Part shown: piece after piece, positions 8,466 through 17,186 of the stretch
How the letters are laid out: every line of letters begins with the position of its first letter
How positions within the stretch are numbered: position 1 is the stretch's first letter
Source of the DNA: Streptosporangium canum
Lineage (GTDB): Bacteria; Actinomycetota; Actinomycetes; Streptosporangiales; Streptosporangiaceae
NCBI RefSeq assembly: GCF_900113865.1
Contig: NZ_FOQY01000056.1
Coordinates: 1 to 33,484 of the forward strand
Reading direction: 5' to 3'
Length of the DNA: 33,484 bases
Made by a program: the position numbers and the translations under genes
The notes under the pieces: model-generated
Told to the model about the DNA's origin: nothing
The model's database searches: none
The model's input: only the letters and a program-made list of their open reading frames with translations

Positions 8466-9427
8466 GACGGCCTCCCGCCGAGCCGGACCCGCGGGTCCGC
8501 GGCCGAGTAGCCGACGTCGACCAGGAGGTTGACGGCGGCGATGAGCAGGGTGAGCAGCAGTGCCAGCGCCTGGACGACCGGCACGTCCTTGAAGGTGACC
8601 GAGTCGACGAGCAGGGAGCCGAGGCCCGGCAGCGCGAAGGTCACCTCGACCAGCACGGTCCCGGCCAGCATGCCGGTCACGATGAGCCCCGCGGCGGTGA
8701 GGATCGGCACCAGCGAGTTGCGCAGCGCGTAGCCGAGGACGGCGGGGGCGCCGAGGCCGCGGGCCCGCGCGAAGACCACGTAGTCCTGGTCCAGCTCGCG
8801 GATGAGCGCGGCCCGGCTGAACCGGACGAGCATGCCCACCGCGCCGACGGCCAGCGCGACGGCGGGCAGCGTGAGGTGCAGGACCTGGTCGGCGAAGCCC
8901 TCGCCGACGCCGTAGACGGGGAACCAGCCCAGCCCGGCGGCGAACACCACCAGCAGCAGCAACCCGACGGCGAACGGCGGGGCGCTCAGCCCCACCACCC
9001 CGGCGGTGACGACGAGCCGGTCGGCGGCCCGGCCCCGTCGCAGGGCCCCGGCCACGCCCAGCGGGATGCCCACGAGCACGGCCAGCACCGTGCCGTACCC
9101 GGTGAGCGCCAGGGTGAGCGGGAGCCGCTGCCCGAGCATGTCGGCGACCGGCATCCCGGTCCTGATGGAGGTGCCGAGATCGCCCCGCAGGACGCCGCCG
9201 AGCCAGCTCAGGTACTGCACGGGCAGCGGGTCGTTCAGGTGGTAGCGGGCCTGGATGGCGGCGATGGTCTCCGGGGTGGCGGGACGGGTGCCCAGGAGGG
9301 TCTGCTGGACCGACCCGGGGGCGAGGTAGAGCAGGCAGAACACGCCGATCGACAGCAGCGCGACGACCACGGCGGTGCCCGCGAGCCTGCGCAGCAGGAA
9401 CACGCCCCAGCTCCGCCCCGTCAACAC
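8462..9427 (-). CDS. dppB: peptide ABC transporter permease DppB
   Basis: Membrane channel subunit, 321 residues. Segment 1 (about 12-32) is followed by the DppB-type periplasmic stretch with RYHLNDPLPVQYLSWLGGVL and GDLGTSI. About five transport-domain segments follow, with the EAA loop reading ARARGLGAPAVLGYALRNSL. The C-terminus ends DVGYSAADPRVRLG, matching the family ending in which Y-x-x-x-DPR is conserved. GTG 9427 overlaps the last codons of the preceding peptidase (GTGTTGA), so its translation is coupled to that gene. A much longer open frame continues upstream on this strand, but it is a shadow of the peptidase gene. Confidence 0.92.
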   Translation of the reverse strand: MLTGRSWGVFLLRRLAGTAVVVALLSIGVFCLLYLAPGSVQQTLLGTRPATPETIAAIQARYHLNDPLPVQYLSWLGGVLRGDLGTSIRTGMPVADMLGQRLPLTLALTGYGTVLAVLVGIPLGVAGALRRGRAADRLVVTAGVVGLSAPPFAVGLLLLVVFAAGLGWFPVYGVGEGFADQVLHLTLPAVALAVGAVGMLVRFSRAALIRELDQDYVVFARARGLGAPAVLGYALRNSLVPILTAAGLIVTGMLAGTVLVEVTFALPGLGSLLVDSVTFKDVPVVQALALLLTLLIAAVNLLVDVGYSAADPRVRLGGRPS

Positions 9428-11412
9428 AGCACCCCGTTCCCCGCCAGCCAGCCGAGCACACGCTCCGCCGCGTCCCGGCGGTGTCCCGGCTCGGTCAGCT
9501 CGTGGCCCTCCCGAGGGTAGACGACCAGCTGGGTCCGGACTCCAGCCGCCGACCAGGCACGATAGAGCTCCTCGGCCTGGCCGACCGGGGTCGTGCGGTC
9601 CTCGGCGCCGTGCAGGATCAGCGTCGGGGTGGTGACCTTCGCGGCGTGGCAGACCGGCGAGCGGGCCGCCAGGAAGTCCCTGCCCTCGGACGTGGCGATG
9701 TCGGCCCCGGCGTGGTACAGCGGGTCGTAGCCGTGGGCGAGGTTGCCGGCGTTGGCGAAGCTGATCCAGTCGGCGACCCCGGACATCACCACCGCCGCCC
9801 GGAACCGGCCGGTGCGGGTCACCGCCCACGCGCTGAGATAGCCGCCGTAGCTCAGTCCCAGAACGGCCATCCGCCCGGGATCGGCCACACCTGCCGCGAC
9901 GAGGTGGTCCACCCCCGCGAGGACGTCGTCCAGGTCCTCCTCGCCGACGTGCCCGATGACGCGGCGCGCGTAGTCCTGGCCGCGCCCGCTGCTGCCCCGG
10001 GGATTGGGCAGCAGTACGGCGGCGCCCGCGTGCGCGAGCGGCAGCGCGAGCTGCCCGGACTCGGCCGGGGCGAAGGCGCTGGACCACAGCCAGGTCGGCC
10101 CGCCGTGCGCGATGACGACGAGCGGCGCCGGCCCCTGCCGCACCTCCGGGCCGTCCGGATCGGCCTGGCCGTACGGGTCCGCCGGGCCCGGCGGCGCGGG
10201 TTCGCGCCGGGTCAGCAGGAGCCCGTGGACGGCGAGCCCGTCGGGGCCGGTCCAGGTCACCTCCTCCTGGTGCACGGCGAGCCACGCCAGGTCGTCGTTG
10301 AGACCGGTGACCTGACGCCACTCGCCCCCGGCGACGTCCGCGACCGCGATCTCCGGGGGCCGTCCGGCCGTCTCCCAGACCGCGGCGGCGAGCGTGCCGG
10401 CGCGGTCCACCGAGAGCGACGGCTGCCCGTCCCGCCCGCCCAGGGTGCCCCAGGCCGTCCAGCGGGTCAGCGTGCGGCCGTCGGCGGTCAGCGTGCCGCC
10501 GTGCGTCCCGGTGCCCGACCAGCCGGTGAACCACAGGGTGTTCCCGTCCAGCCAGCCGAGGTCGGTGACGTCGTCCACGGCGGCCAGCGTCGTCGTCTCC
10601 CCGGTGACCAGATCGACGTGGATGATCCGGCCGGAGACGATGGACAGCCCCTCGACCACCACGGCGGCGCGCCCGCCGGGTGCCAGCCGGGGGCGGCTGA
10701 GCTGCCAGGTGGTGCGCAGGAGGGTCCGGGTCGCGCCGGTCTCGCGGTCGATCAGGTCGAGCCTGGGCCGGTAGTACCCTCCAGGGGTCTCGTCGGCCGA
10801 GGTCACGGCGAGCGCGACGCCATCCCGCCAGTCGGCCTCCCAGACGGTCAGCCCCTCGACCGGGATCGGCCGCAGGCGCGCGTCGCCGACCGCGGCCCAG
10901 GCCAGCCGGCGCAACCGTCCGCCCGGGGTGCGGACGAAGGGGTCGGATCCGTCGTGGACCCGGAGTCCGAGGTGGCTGCCGTCGCGCTCGCTGCCGGGGT
11001 CGGCGGTCCGTACGAGCACGGTCCCGTCGTCGCCCGCGACCAGGTCCTCGATCTCGCCGTCCGCCCGGACCCGCCAGACGGGGGTGAGGTCGTCGCCGGC
11101 GCGGACCTCGACGTGGTCGAGATCGGGCCCCTCACCGGAGGCGAGCAGCAGCCTCCCGTCCGGCAGCCAGCGCGTCAGCGCGTGCCACCGCTCCGGCGCC
11201 TCGGGCACCGGGACGGGCGCGCCCGCCCGCCCGAGGTCGAGCACGTGCGCGACCGGTCCCGCGTCCGCGAGCGGCAGGACGCAGGCGACGCGACCGCCCG
11301 GCGGGTCCAGCGCCACGCTCTCGGGCACCCGCAGCCCGGTCAGCGCGGCGTGCGCCTCCAGCAGCGCGGCGTGCGCCTCCGGCGGGGCCGCCGGCGCCTC
11401 CGGCCCCGTCAT
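9421..11412 (-). CDS. S9 family (acylaminoacyl/oligopeptidase-type) serine peptidase
   Basis: A 663-residue prolyl-oligopeptidase-family enzyme that cleaves or trims short peptides. Residues about 20-400 form a beta-propeller-like N-terminal region with repeated WxxG/DGxTL patterns. The alpha/beta hydrolase domain follows, with an HGGP oxyanion motif, nucleophile Ser521 in GLSYGGY, Asp605 in HGAEDRTTP and His637 in REGHEL. No signal peptide is seen, so it should act in the cytoplasm. It lies between the substrate-binding protein and the permeases: its ATG overlaps the lipoprotein stop (ATGA) and its stop overlaps the DppB start. That suggests imported peptides are digested at once. The N-terminus has a small repeat (PEAHAALLEAHAAL). 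Confidence 0.92.
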   Translation of the reverse strand: MTGPEAPAAPPEAHAALLEAHAALTGLRVPESVALDPPGGRVACVLPLADAGPVAHVLDLGRAGAPVPVPEAPERWHALTRWLPDGRLLLASGEGPDLDHVEVRAGDDLTPVWRVRADGEIEDLVAGDDGTVLVRTADPGSERDGSHLGLRVHDGSDPFVRTPGGRLRRLAWAAVGDARLRPIPVEGLTVWEADWRDGVALAVTSADETPGGYYRPRLDLIDRETGATRTLLRTTWQLSRPRLAPGGRAAVVVEGLSIVSGRIIHVDLVTGETTTLAAVDDVTDLGWLDGNTLWFTGWSGTGTHGGTLTADGRTLTRWTAWGTLGGRDGQPSLSVDRAGTLAAAVWETAGRPPEIAVADVAGGEWRQVTGLNDDLAWLAVHQEEVTWTGPDGLAVHGLLLTRREPAPPGPADPYGQADPDGPEVRQGPAPLVVIAHGGPTWLWSSAFAPAESGQLALPLAHAGAAVLLPNPRGSSGRGQDYARRVIGHVGEEDLDDVLAGVDHLVAAGVADPGRMAVLGLSYGGYLSAWAVTRTGRFRAAVVMSGVADWISFANAGNLAHGYDPLYHAGADIATSEGRDFLAARSPVCHAAKVTTPTLILHGAEDRTTPVGQAEELYRAWSAAGVRTQLVVYPREGHELTEPGHRRDAAERVLGWLAGNGVLC

Positions 11413-13055
11413 GAGCGGGTGGAGAGCTTGGCGGCCCAGGGACCGACGAAGAAGTAGGGCCCGAAGTCCGCGGCACCGACGCCGGGACCGAACGCGGTCG
11501 CCGCCTCGCCCCACCACAGCGGCTGGTAGGGGACGTCGGCGGCGGCCTTGACCAGCGCCTCCCCGAGGAGCTTGCCCCGGGCCGCCTCGTCGGTGCCCTT
11601 CTTGGCCTGGTCGAGCAGCCCGGTCACCTCGTCGTCGGCGTACTCGGCGATGTTGGAACCGTTCTCGCCGACGAAGGCGCCGTTGAGGAGCTGCTGGATG
11701 TACTCCGACGGGTCGCCCGTCGTCGCGAAGTACCAGCCGAGGTAGACGCCGGAGGCGTGCTTGCCGAGCTCGGCGATCCACTGCTCCAGCGGGACCTCCT
11801 TGACCTCCAGGGTGATCCCGATGGTCTTGAGGTTCTGCGCGAGGGTGAGCGCGGCCCTGCCGAGCTGCGGTCCGCTGCCGGGGTAGGTCAGCACGTCGCT
11901 GAAGCCGCCGGGAACCGACGACTGGGCCAGCTCGGCACGGGCCTTGGCGAGGTCGAAGCCGTACTGCGGGATGCTCTCGTACAGGCTCTTGACCTCGGCT
12001 TCGCCGAGCACGCCGCCCCACTGGGCGGGGTCGGTGACGGTGGTGGCGACCTGACCGTGGCCGCGCAGGACGCTGCGCACGATGCCGTCCCGGTCGACCG
12101 CGTGGGCGACCGCCCTGCGGACGTGGATGTCGTCCCACGGCTTCTTGGCGGTGTTGAAGGCGAGTGTGACCAGGGAACGGTCACTGGCCGTCTTCAGCTC
12201 GACGCCGGAGACCGCCTTCCACTGGTCGATCTGCTCGGCGGGCACGTTCAGCGCGACGTCGACCGAGCCGCCCCGCATGGCGAGCAGCCGGGTGGACTCC
12301 TCGGGGATGAAGTCGAGCCTGATCTGGCGGTACGGCGCCTTGCCACCCCACCAGGCGTCGTTGCGCTCCAGCGTCACGTGCGAGTCGGGCGCGAACTCGG
12401 TCACCCGGTACGGCCCGGTCCCGAGGATCTTCCCGGTGGGGGTGCCGATGTCCTGGCCGGTGGCCTCGATGAACGTGCGGCTCGTCACGAGAAGGGTCCC
12501 CGGCGACGGGGTCCAGGCGAAGGACGCGTCGGGCTGCTTCAGCGTGATGGTCACCTCGGCGGGGCCGCCGGCCTCGATCTTGTCGACGTTGGCGTAGGCG
12601 TAGGCGAAGGCCGAGGTGGAGCCCTTCTTGGCGTGCAGGTCGAGGCTGGCCACGATGTCGTCGGCGGTCAGCGGCGTCCCGTCGGCGAAGGTCACGCCGC
12701 TGCGGATCTTGTAGACGTAGGTCTTCGGGTCCTTACGGCTCCACGACTCGGCCAGGGCCGGCTGGAGGCTGCCGTCCTGGCCGACTCCGACGAGCGCCTC
12801 CTGGCAGAGGAGGGCGACGACGTAGTTCATGATTCCCGCCTCCTTGCTCGCGTCCAGCGAGCTGATGGAGGAGGGCAGCGCGACCTTCAGGACGTCGAGG
12901 GACTTCGCCGCGCCGCCGGCGTCCCCGGACGTGGCCGCCGGGCCGTCCGAGCCGCAGGCCGTGACGAGAGCCGGGACAGCGGCCAGGCCTCCCACGATGG
13001 CGATGGATCTCAGAAGAGAGCGTCGGGTGAGGGCGACATCGGGGAGATCGGCCAC
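11409..13055 (-). CDS. peptide-binding lipoprotein of ABC transporter (SBP family 5)
   Basis: This is the extracellular receptor that delivers peptides to DppB/DppC, 548 residues. The signal has twin arginines (TRRSLLRS) followed by a hydrophobic stretch and the lipobox VTAC with Cys34 as the lipid anchor; export may be by Tat, which is inference. The body has family-5 solute-binding features: LDASKEAGIMNY, LAESWSRKDPKTYVYKIRSG, FADGTPLTADDIVASLD, GTGPYRVTEF and a C-terminal PYQPLWW segment. The start is GTG 13055. It is first of a five-gene minus-strand operon, so the promoter lies in the 128-bp gap before the divergent mycoredoxin gene. Confidence 0.94.
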   Translation of the reverse strand: MADLPDVALTRRSLLRSIAIVGGLAAVPALVTACGSDGPAATSGDAGGAAKSLDVLKVALPSSISSLDASKEAGIMNYVVALLCQEALVGVGQDGSLQPALAESWSRKDPKTYVYKIRSGVTFADGTPLTADDIVASLDLHAKKGSTSAFAYAYANVDKIEAGGPAEVTITLKQPDASFAWTPSPGTLLVTSRTFIEATGQDIGTPTGKILGTGPYRVTEFAPDSHVTLERNDAWWGGKAPYRQIRLDFIPEESTRLLAMRGGSVDVALNVPAEQIDQWKAVSGVELKTASDRSLVTLAFNTAKKPWDDIHVRRAVAHAVDRDGIVRSVLRGHGQVATTVTDPAQWGGVLGEAEVKSLYESIPQYGFDLAKARAELAQSSVPGGFSDVLTYPGSGPQLGRAALTLAQNLKTIGITLEVKEVPLEQWIAELGKHASGVYLGWYFATTGDPSEYIQQLLNGAFVGENGSNIAEYADDEVTGLLDQAKKGTDEAARGKLLGEALVKAAADVPYQPLWWGEAATAFGPGVGAADFGPYFFVGPWAAKLSTRS

Positions 13056-13183
13056 GGGGGACCCACTTTCATGCGACCAGCCAGCTCACCTAGCTGCTGC
13101 GTCTACCATTACTATCCACTTGGCACAGGAGAGTATTCGCTAGGTAGCATTCCGGTCAAACCCACCTGTTGAATGGGGAATTC

Positions 13184-13420
13184 ATGGCCTCCCTCACCGT
13201 CTACAGCGCCCCCTGGTGCGGCCACTGCCACCGGCTGAAGGAGGGGCTCACCCGCGCGGACATCCCCTTCACCGAGGTGGACGTCGACCGGACGCCGGGC
13301 GCGATCGAGCTCATCACCGAACTCAACAACGGCTCCTGGCTGATCCCGACCGTGGTCCTGCCCGACGGATCGGCCCTGGTCAATCCCAGCGTCCGGGAGA
13401 TCGAAGCCCGCCTGGCCTGA
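13184..13420 (+). CDS. mycoredoxin/glutaredoxin-like thiol oxidoreductase
   Basis: A 78-residue thioredoxin-fold protein. The active site is APWCGHCHRLK with C12 and C15, followed by VDVDRTPGAIELI and the cis-proline segment SWLIPTVVLPDGS. Actinobacteria use such proteins (Mrx1) to reduce mycothiol mixed disulfides, which is the likely role. The ATG at 13184 is chosen because GGGGA (13175-13179) lies 5 nt before it; a TTG at 13169 is in frame but has no better signal. It is divergent from the peptide operon and convergent with the MFS gene at 13510. Confidence 0.9.
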   Translation: MASLTVYSAPWCGHCHRLKEGLTRADIPFTEVDVDRTPGAIELITELNNGSWLIPTVVLPDGSALVNPSVREIEARLA

Positions 13421-13424
13421 ACGG

Positions 13425-13441
13425 CCGCCGCCCGTCGGCGG
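13425..13441 (+). terminator. small GC hairpin after mycoredoxin gene
   Basis: CCGCCG (13425-13430) and CGGCGG (13436-13441) can pair around a CCCGT loop, four bases after the mycoredoxin stop and before the convergent MFS stop. It lacks a T-tract, so it is at best a weak or factor-assisted terminator. Confidence 0.3.
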
Positions 13442-13509
13442 AACAGCCCACGAGCGGCCGGACCGCACCGGCCGGCACCCGCTCGGCCGATCGGCGTTCC
13501 GTCCGGGGA

Positions 13510-14898
13510 TCAGCGTCCCGGCTCGCCCTTCGGGGCGCGCACCGACGTCAGCGCGAGCACCGCGGCGGCCAGCGGGAAGCACGCCACCACGACGAGCACG
13601 CGGGACAGCCCCATCGACGGGGCCAGCGCCCCGGCCACGGCGGAGCCGACGCCCCCGCCGACGAAGAAGGCGAGGTTGAGCAGCCCCATGCCCGCGCCGC
13701 GCAGGGGCGGCGGAAGCCGGACCGACATCTCCCCAGTGAGCACCACCTGGGTGAGGGCGAAGGTGGCCAGAGCGAGCGAGGTGCCCGTGACCAGGGGAAA
13801 CGCCCCGCCGCCGGTGATCCCGGACATGGCCAGGATGCCGCCCGTCACGGTGGCGGCGCCGGCCAGGAGCCGCCGGCCGGTGCCGGCACCGAGACCGCCC
13901 GCCAGGCGGGACAGCACGGCGCCCACCGCGGCGCCGGGCAGCAGCGCGGCGCCGACCGCGAGCACGCTCCAGCCGTGGGTCCCGGCCAGGATCTGGGGCA
14001 CCGCGTACATCGCGGCGAACAGCCCGCCGTAGACGCCGACGCCGATGGCCGCCGCGACCCAGAATCCCGCGTCGCCCACCACGGAGCGTGGCACGAAGCC
14101 GTCCGCTCTGCGCCGGACCCGCCAGACCAGGCCCGCCGAGGACAGCACCAGCACGGCCGCGATCACCGCGGCGACCGCACCCGGCAGGCCCAGCACCGGC
14201 GCCTGGATCAGGAGCAGCAGCGAGGCGGCCGCGGTGGCGAGCAGGGCCGCGCCGGCCACGTCGACCGGCCTGCTCGATCCCGGCCTGGTGGCCAGGCGCA
14301 GGCAGAGCGGCACAGCCAGCAGTGACAGCGCGGGCAGCACGAGGGTGACCCGCCACGACAGCCAGGTCGTCGTCACACCGCCGATCAGCGTGGCACCGGC
14401 CGCGAACAGCGCCATGACACCGCCGTAGGCGGCCAGCACCCTGGCCCGTGCGGCCGGATCGACGGCGGCGAGCAGGGCCAGGCCACCGGCGGTCATCGCC
14501 CCCGACCCGGCGGCGAGCACCAGGCGGCCGGCGATCAGCACCCCCAGGTTCGGAGCCGCCAGGCAGACCACGGCGCCGGCCGCCAGGACCAGCGAGCCGG
14601 CGGTGAGCGCGGCCCGCACGCCCCAGGAGTCGGCCAGCCGCCCGAAGACCGCGGTGCCGATGCCGAGCGCGAGGGCGTGCGCGGTGAGGACCCAGGCCAC
14701 CGCGGCGGGTCCGGCGTGCAGCGCGGCCGCGACCTTGGGCAGCGCGACACCCGCCGCGGTGACGCCGAACACCGCGGGCCCGAACAGGGCGCCGAGCCGT
14801 ACCGCGGTCGAGAACGGCCCGATCGGGGCCGGATCGGCGGCCACGACGGGCGGCTGCCCGGTGGCGGAGGGGGAAGCCATGGACGGCGCTTCTCTCAT
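13510..14898 (-). CDS. MFS transporter
   Basis: A 462-residue permease with 14 predicted membrane segments. Segment 1-2 reads FGVTAAGVALPKVAAALH, and the motif A equivalent is FGRLADSWGVRAA, pointing to the drug:proton antiporter group. It overlaps the stop of the upstream cupin gene (ATGA at 14898), so the two are coupled. A second in-frame ATG at 14880 has GAGAAG 8 nt upstream and may be the real start, giving a protein six residues shorter. The linked cupin and the divergent LysR gene suggest an inducible uptake or export unit for a small molecule, but the substrate is not visible. Confidence 0.9.
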   Translation of the reverse strand: MREAPSMASPSATGQPPVVAADPAPIGPFSTAVRLGALFGPAVFGVTAAGVALPKVAAALHAGPAAVAWVLTAHALALGIGTAVFGRLADSWGVRAALTAGSLVLAAGAVVCLAAPNLGVLIAGRLVLAAGSGAMTAGGLALLAAVDPAARARVLAAYGGVMALFAAGATLIGGVTTTWLSWRVTLVLPALSLLAVPLCLRLATRPGSSRPVDVAGAALLATAAASLLLLIQAPVLGLPGAVAAVIAAVLVLSSAGLVWRVRRRADGFVPRSVVGDAGFWVAAAIGVGVYGGLFAAMYAVPQILAGTHGWSVLAVGAALLPGAAVGAVLSRLAGGLGAGTGRRLLAGAATVTGGILAMSGITGGGAFPLVTGTSLALATFALTQVVLTGEMSVRLPPPLRGAGMGLLNLAFFVGGGVGSAVAGALAPSMGLSRVLVVVACFPLAAAVLALTSVRAPKGEPGR

Positions 14899-15404
14899 CG
14901 GGTGGCGGAGGTCCGCGCGGCCTGCCAGGCCGCGCTGCTCACGAAGTGGACGTCGTAGCGTTCCTGTACGGCCAGCAGGCTGTCGGCGGCCTCCTGACCA
15001 TGGGCGACGCGCCCGAGGTGCCGGAAGTAGCCGAAGCGCTCGACGCCGGGCGTCATGACCACCAGCACCTCGGCGGTCGAACCGGGGGCGGCGCCGAACG
15101 CGTGCGGCGTCCTCGGCGGCACCACCAGGAGGTCGCCCCTGGCCACCGTGGTCACCCGGTCGCCGAGCAGGAACTCCATGACCCCGTCGAGCACGTAGAA
15201 CGCCTCCGAGGACAGTGTGTGATGGTGCGGACCGGCTCCCTGGGCGCCGCTGCCCAGCGTGAGACGGTTGACGCCGAGCGCGCCCCAGGTGCCACTGGCG
15301 TCGGCCAGAAGCCCGAACGCGCTCCCCGCCGACAGCTCCACCACCTCGGCGCTCTCCGCGCGGACGACCACGGCACCGCTCATATCTGGATCACTGATGG
15401 ACAT
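14895..15404 (-). CDS. cupin-domain protein
   Basis: A 169-residue single-domain cupin. Metal-binding motif 1 is visible as GPHHHTLSSEAFYVLDGVME (His residues plus Glu), and motif 2 as VPPRTPHAFGA (His). The C-terminal 40 residues are helical. The start at 15404 has GGAAGGA about 8 nt upstream, which rules out the longer reading from 15488. The reaction cannot be named: the fold covers dioxygenases, isomerases and binding proteins. It is first in a two-gene unit with the MFS transporter and is divergent from a LysR regulator that probably controls both. Confidence 0.88.
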   Translation of the reverse strand: MSISDPDMSGAVVVRAESAEVVELSAGSAFGLLADASGTWGALGVNRLTLGSGAQGAGPHHHTLSSEAFYVLDGVMEFLLGDRVTTVARGDLLVVPPRTPHAFGAAPGSTAEVLVVMTPGVERFGYFRHLGRVAHGQEAADSLLAVQERYDVHFVSSAAWQAARTSATR

Positions 15405-15421
15405 GCCCACTCCTTCCAGGT

Positions 15422-15459
15422 GTTCGCGTCCCATTCGAGCGTGGGAACATCCCGCGAAC
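15422..15459. promoter_or_regulatory. nested inverted repeats, candidate LysR operator
   Basis: In the 92-bp gap between the divergent cupin and LysR genes, GTTCGCG (15422-15428) pairs with CGCGAAC (15453-15459). Inside it TCCCA (15429-15433) pairs with TGGGA (15442-15446). LysR proteins usually bind dyads of about this size near their own promoter. Binding by the adjacent regulator is inferred from position. Confidence 0.5.
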
Positions 15460-15496
15460 CAGAAGCAGTTGTCACCTGCAGAAATCACCGATCGTG

Positions 15497-16408
15497 ATGA
15501 ATGGGGGGGCTGTGGAGCTCCGGCAGCTGGAGTACTTCCTCGCCGTCGCGGAGGAGGGAGGATTCGGCCGGGCCGCCGAGCGCCTGAACATCGTGCAGTC
15601 GGCGGTGAGCCAGCAGATCCGCAGGCTGGAGCGGGAGTTCGGGCTGCCGCTCTTCGACCGCTCGACCCGGCACGTCCGCCTGTCCGCCGCGGGAGAGCGC
15701 CTGCTGCCCGAGGCCAGGGCCGTGCTCGCCGCGGCGCACCGCGCCCGGCAGGTCGCGGCCGAGATCACGGCGGGCACGGACGGCATCCTGCGGCTGGGCA
15801 CGGTCCACGGCCCGGGAGACCGGCTCTACCGCACCCTGGCCGAGCTCGCCGCCATCGCGCCCCGCCTGCAGGTCCGGCTCAAGGACGCCCCGCTGGCCGA
15901 CCGGCTGGCGGCCGTGCGCTCGGGCGAACTGGACGCCGCGCTCGTACGCGCCCTGACCTCGGCCCCCGGGCTGCGGCTGGTCCCCGTCTGGACCGACCCG
16001 CTGTACGTGGCTCTCCCCTCGGCCCACCCGCTGGCGGCCGAGCCGTCGCTGCGCCTGGAGCAGCTCGCGCACCTGCCCCTCCGGCTGGCCCCGCGAGAGA
16101 AGAACCCGCCCTTCCATGATCTGATCACCGGCGCCTGCCGCGAGGCCGGGATCGAACCGCCACCGGGACCGCCGTTCACCAGCCTGCAGGAGACCCTCGC
16201 CGAGATCGGGACAGGTGCCCCCTCCTGGACGGTCTTCTACGAGGTCTCGGGGCTGCCGCCCGCGTTCCGCGTGACCTTCCGGCCGCTCGCCGAGCCGGTC
16301 GTCATCACCTCGATCGCCGTCCGCGACAGACCGCTCACCGCCGCCCTGCGGCACCTGCTCACCTCGTTCGGGGTGAACCCGCAGGACGGCGACCGGCCGG
16401 CGTCGTGA
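15497..16408 (+). CDS. LysR-type transcriptional regulator
   Basis: About 300 residues. The winged helix-turn-helix lies in the first 65 residues: ELRQLEYFLAVAEEGGFGRA, then NIVQSAVSQQIRRLEREFG and LFDRSTRHVRLSAAGE. The effector-binding domain (about 90-295) has the usual two-lobe pattern but the sequence gives no ligand. The start is uncertain: ATG 15497 is used here, GTG 15494 is adjacent, and GTG 15512 would begin directly with VELRQLEYF as most family members do. It is divergent from the cupin-MFS unit, its probable target. Confidence 0.92.
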   Translation: MNGGAVELRQLEYFLAVAEEGGFGRAAERLNIVQSAVSQQIRRLEREFGLPLFDRSTRHVRLSAAGERLLPEARAVLAAAHRARQVAAEITAGTDGILRLGTVHGPGDRLYRTLAELAAIAPRLQVRLKDAPLADRLAAVRSGELDAALVRALTSAPGLRLVPVWTDPLYVALPSAHPLAAEPSLRLEQLAHLPLRLAPREKNPPFHDLITGACREAGIEPPPGPPFTSLQETLAEIGTGAPSWTVFYEVSGLPPAFRVTFRPLAEPVVITSIAVRDRPLTAALRHLLTSFGVNPQDGDRPAS

Positions 16409-16412
16409 GCAT

Positions 16413-16500
16413 GCCGGACGGCCGCGGACCGATGACATGGCCAGGCCGGACAGCCCCGGACCTGTGACATGGCCAGGCCGGACGGCTGCGGAGCTGTTCC
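16413..16500. repeat. 32-bp tandem repeat between convergent genes
   Basis: Two full copies (16413-16444, 16445-16476) and a partial third (from 16477) of a unit beginning GCCGGACGGC and ending GACATGGCCAG. It fills the gap between the stops of the LysR gene (16408) and the GDT1-family gene (16522). Noncoding; it may act in termination or be a replication-slippage product. Confidence 0.8.
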
Positions 16501-16521
16501 GGGGCGGATCGCCGTACCCGG

Positions 16522-17091
16522 TCAGGCCAGCAGGGGCTCGACCAGCAGGATGACACCGAAGATCGCGAACGCGGCGGCGGCGCCGTACCGGATGATCTTC
16601 TCAGGCAGGTGCTTGCCGAGCATCCGGCCGACCGCGATGGCCAGCGCGTCGGCGGCGACCATGCCGACCGTCGAACCGAGCCAGGTGCCGAACCAGCCGT
16701 GCTGGGTGGCCAGCGTGATGGTGGCGAGCATGGTCTTGTCGCCGAGCTCGGCGAGGAAGAAGGCGACGGTCACGGCGATGATCGCCGACCGGGTGGTGCG
16801 CTGCGCCTTCTGCGACTCCTCCTCGGTCAGCTCGTCACCGCGCAGCGTCCACACGGCGAAGCCGAGGAACGCGATGCCCGCGACAATGGTGATCGCCGTG
16901 GTGGGGATCAGGTCGCCGGCCAGCCGGCCCAGGCCGACGCTGACCAGGTGGACGACAGCGGTGGCCAGGGTGATGCCGGCCAGGACCGGCCACGGCTTGA
17001 ACCGGGTCGCGAAGGTCATCGCCATGAGCTGGCTCTTGTCGCCGAGCTCGGCGACGAAGATCACAGCGAGGCTGATCCAGAACGCTTCCAA
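16522..17091 (-). CDS. TMEM165/GDT1 (UPF0016) family manganese exporter
   Basis: A 189-residue membrane protein with six predicted segments in two homologous halves. Each half carries the family signature E-x-G-D-K-S/T: AELGDKS (E15, D18, K19, S20) and AELGDKT (E115, D118, K119, T120). Family members in bacteria export Mn2+ (MneA type). The start codon is TTG 17091, supported by GGAAGGG (minus strand, 17100-17106) eight bases upstream. That ribosome binding site lies in the 3' arm of a hairpin downstream of a manganese riboswitch, so expression should rise when Mn2+ is abundant. A hydrophilic loop (about 85-102) separates the halves. Confidence 0.93.
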   Translation of the reverse strand: MEAFWISLAVIFVAELGDKSQLMAMTFATRFKPWPVLAGITLATAVVHLVSVGLGRLAGDLIPTTAITIVAGIAFLGFAVWTLRGDELTEEESQKAQRTTRSAIIAVTVAFFLAELGDKTMLATITLATQHGWFGTWLGSTVGMVAADALAIAVGRMLGKHLPEKIIRYGAAAAFAIFGVILLVEPLLA

Positions 17092-17099
17092 CGAGATTG

Positions 17100-17130
17100 C
17101 CCTTCCGCGTGCGCGACCGGGCCGGAAGGG
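17100..17130 (-). promoter_or_regulatory. hairpin hiding the ribosome binding site
   Basis: On the minus strand CCCTTCCG (complement of 17123-17130) can pair with CGGAAGGG (complement of 17100-17107) over a 15-nt loop. The second arm contains the whole Shine-Dalgarno sequence GGAAGGG of the exporter gene. It is the probable OFF element of the riboswitch expression platform, working on translation rather than transcription. Confidence 0.6.
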
Positions 17131-17186
17131 GGCACCCGGGAGTCGGGCACGCTTCGGCCCGGCAGCATCTGTGTATGCCTGCCAGG

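Noticed and set aside
7632..9461. Fusion of DppB and DppC suggested by a single 609-residue frame
   Set aside because: The first half of that frame is out of register with DppB; DppC begins at GTG 8465, overlapping the DppB stop.
8462..10534. A 690-residue frame containing DppB
   Set aside because: Only the last 321 residues are DppB; the upstream part is a shadow of the S9 peptidase gene in another frame.
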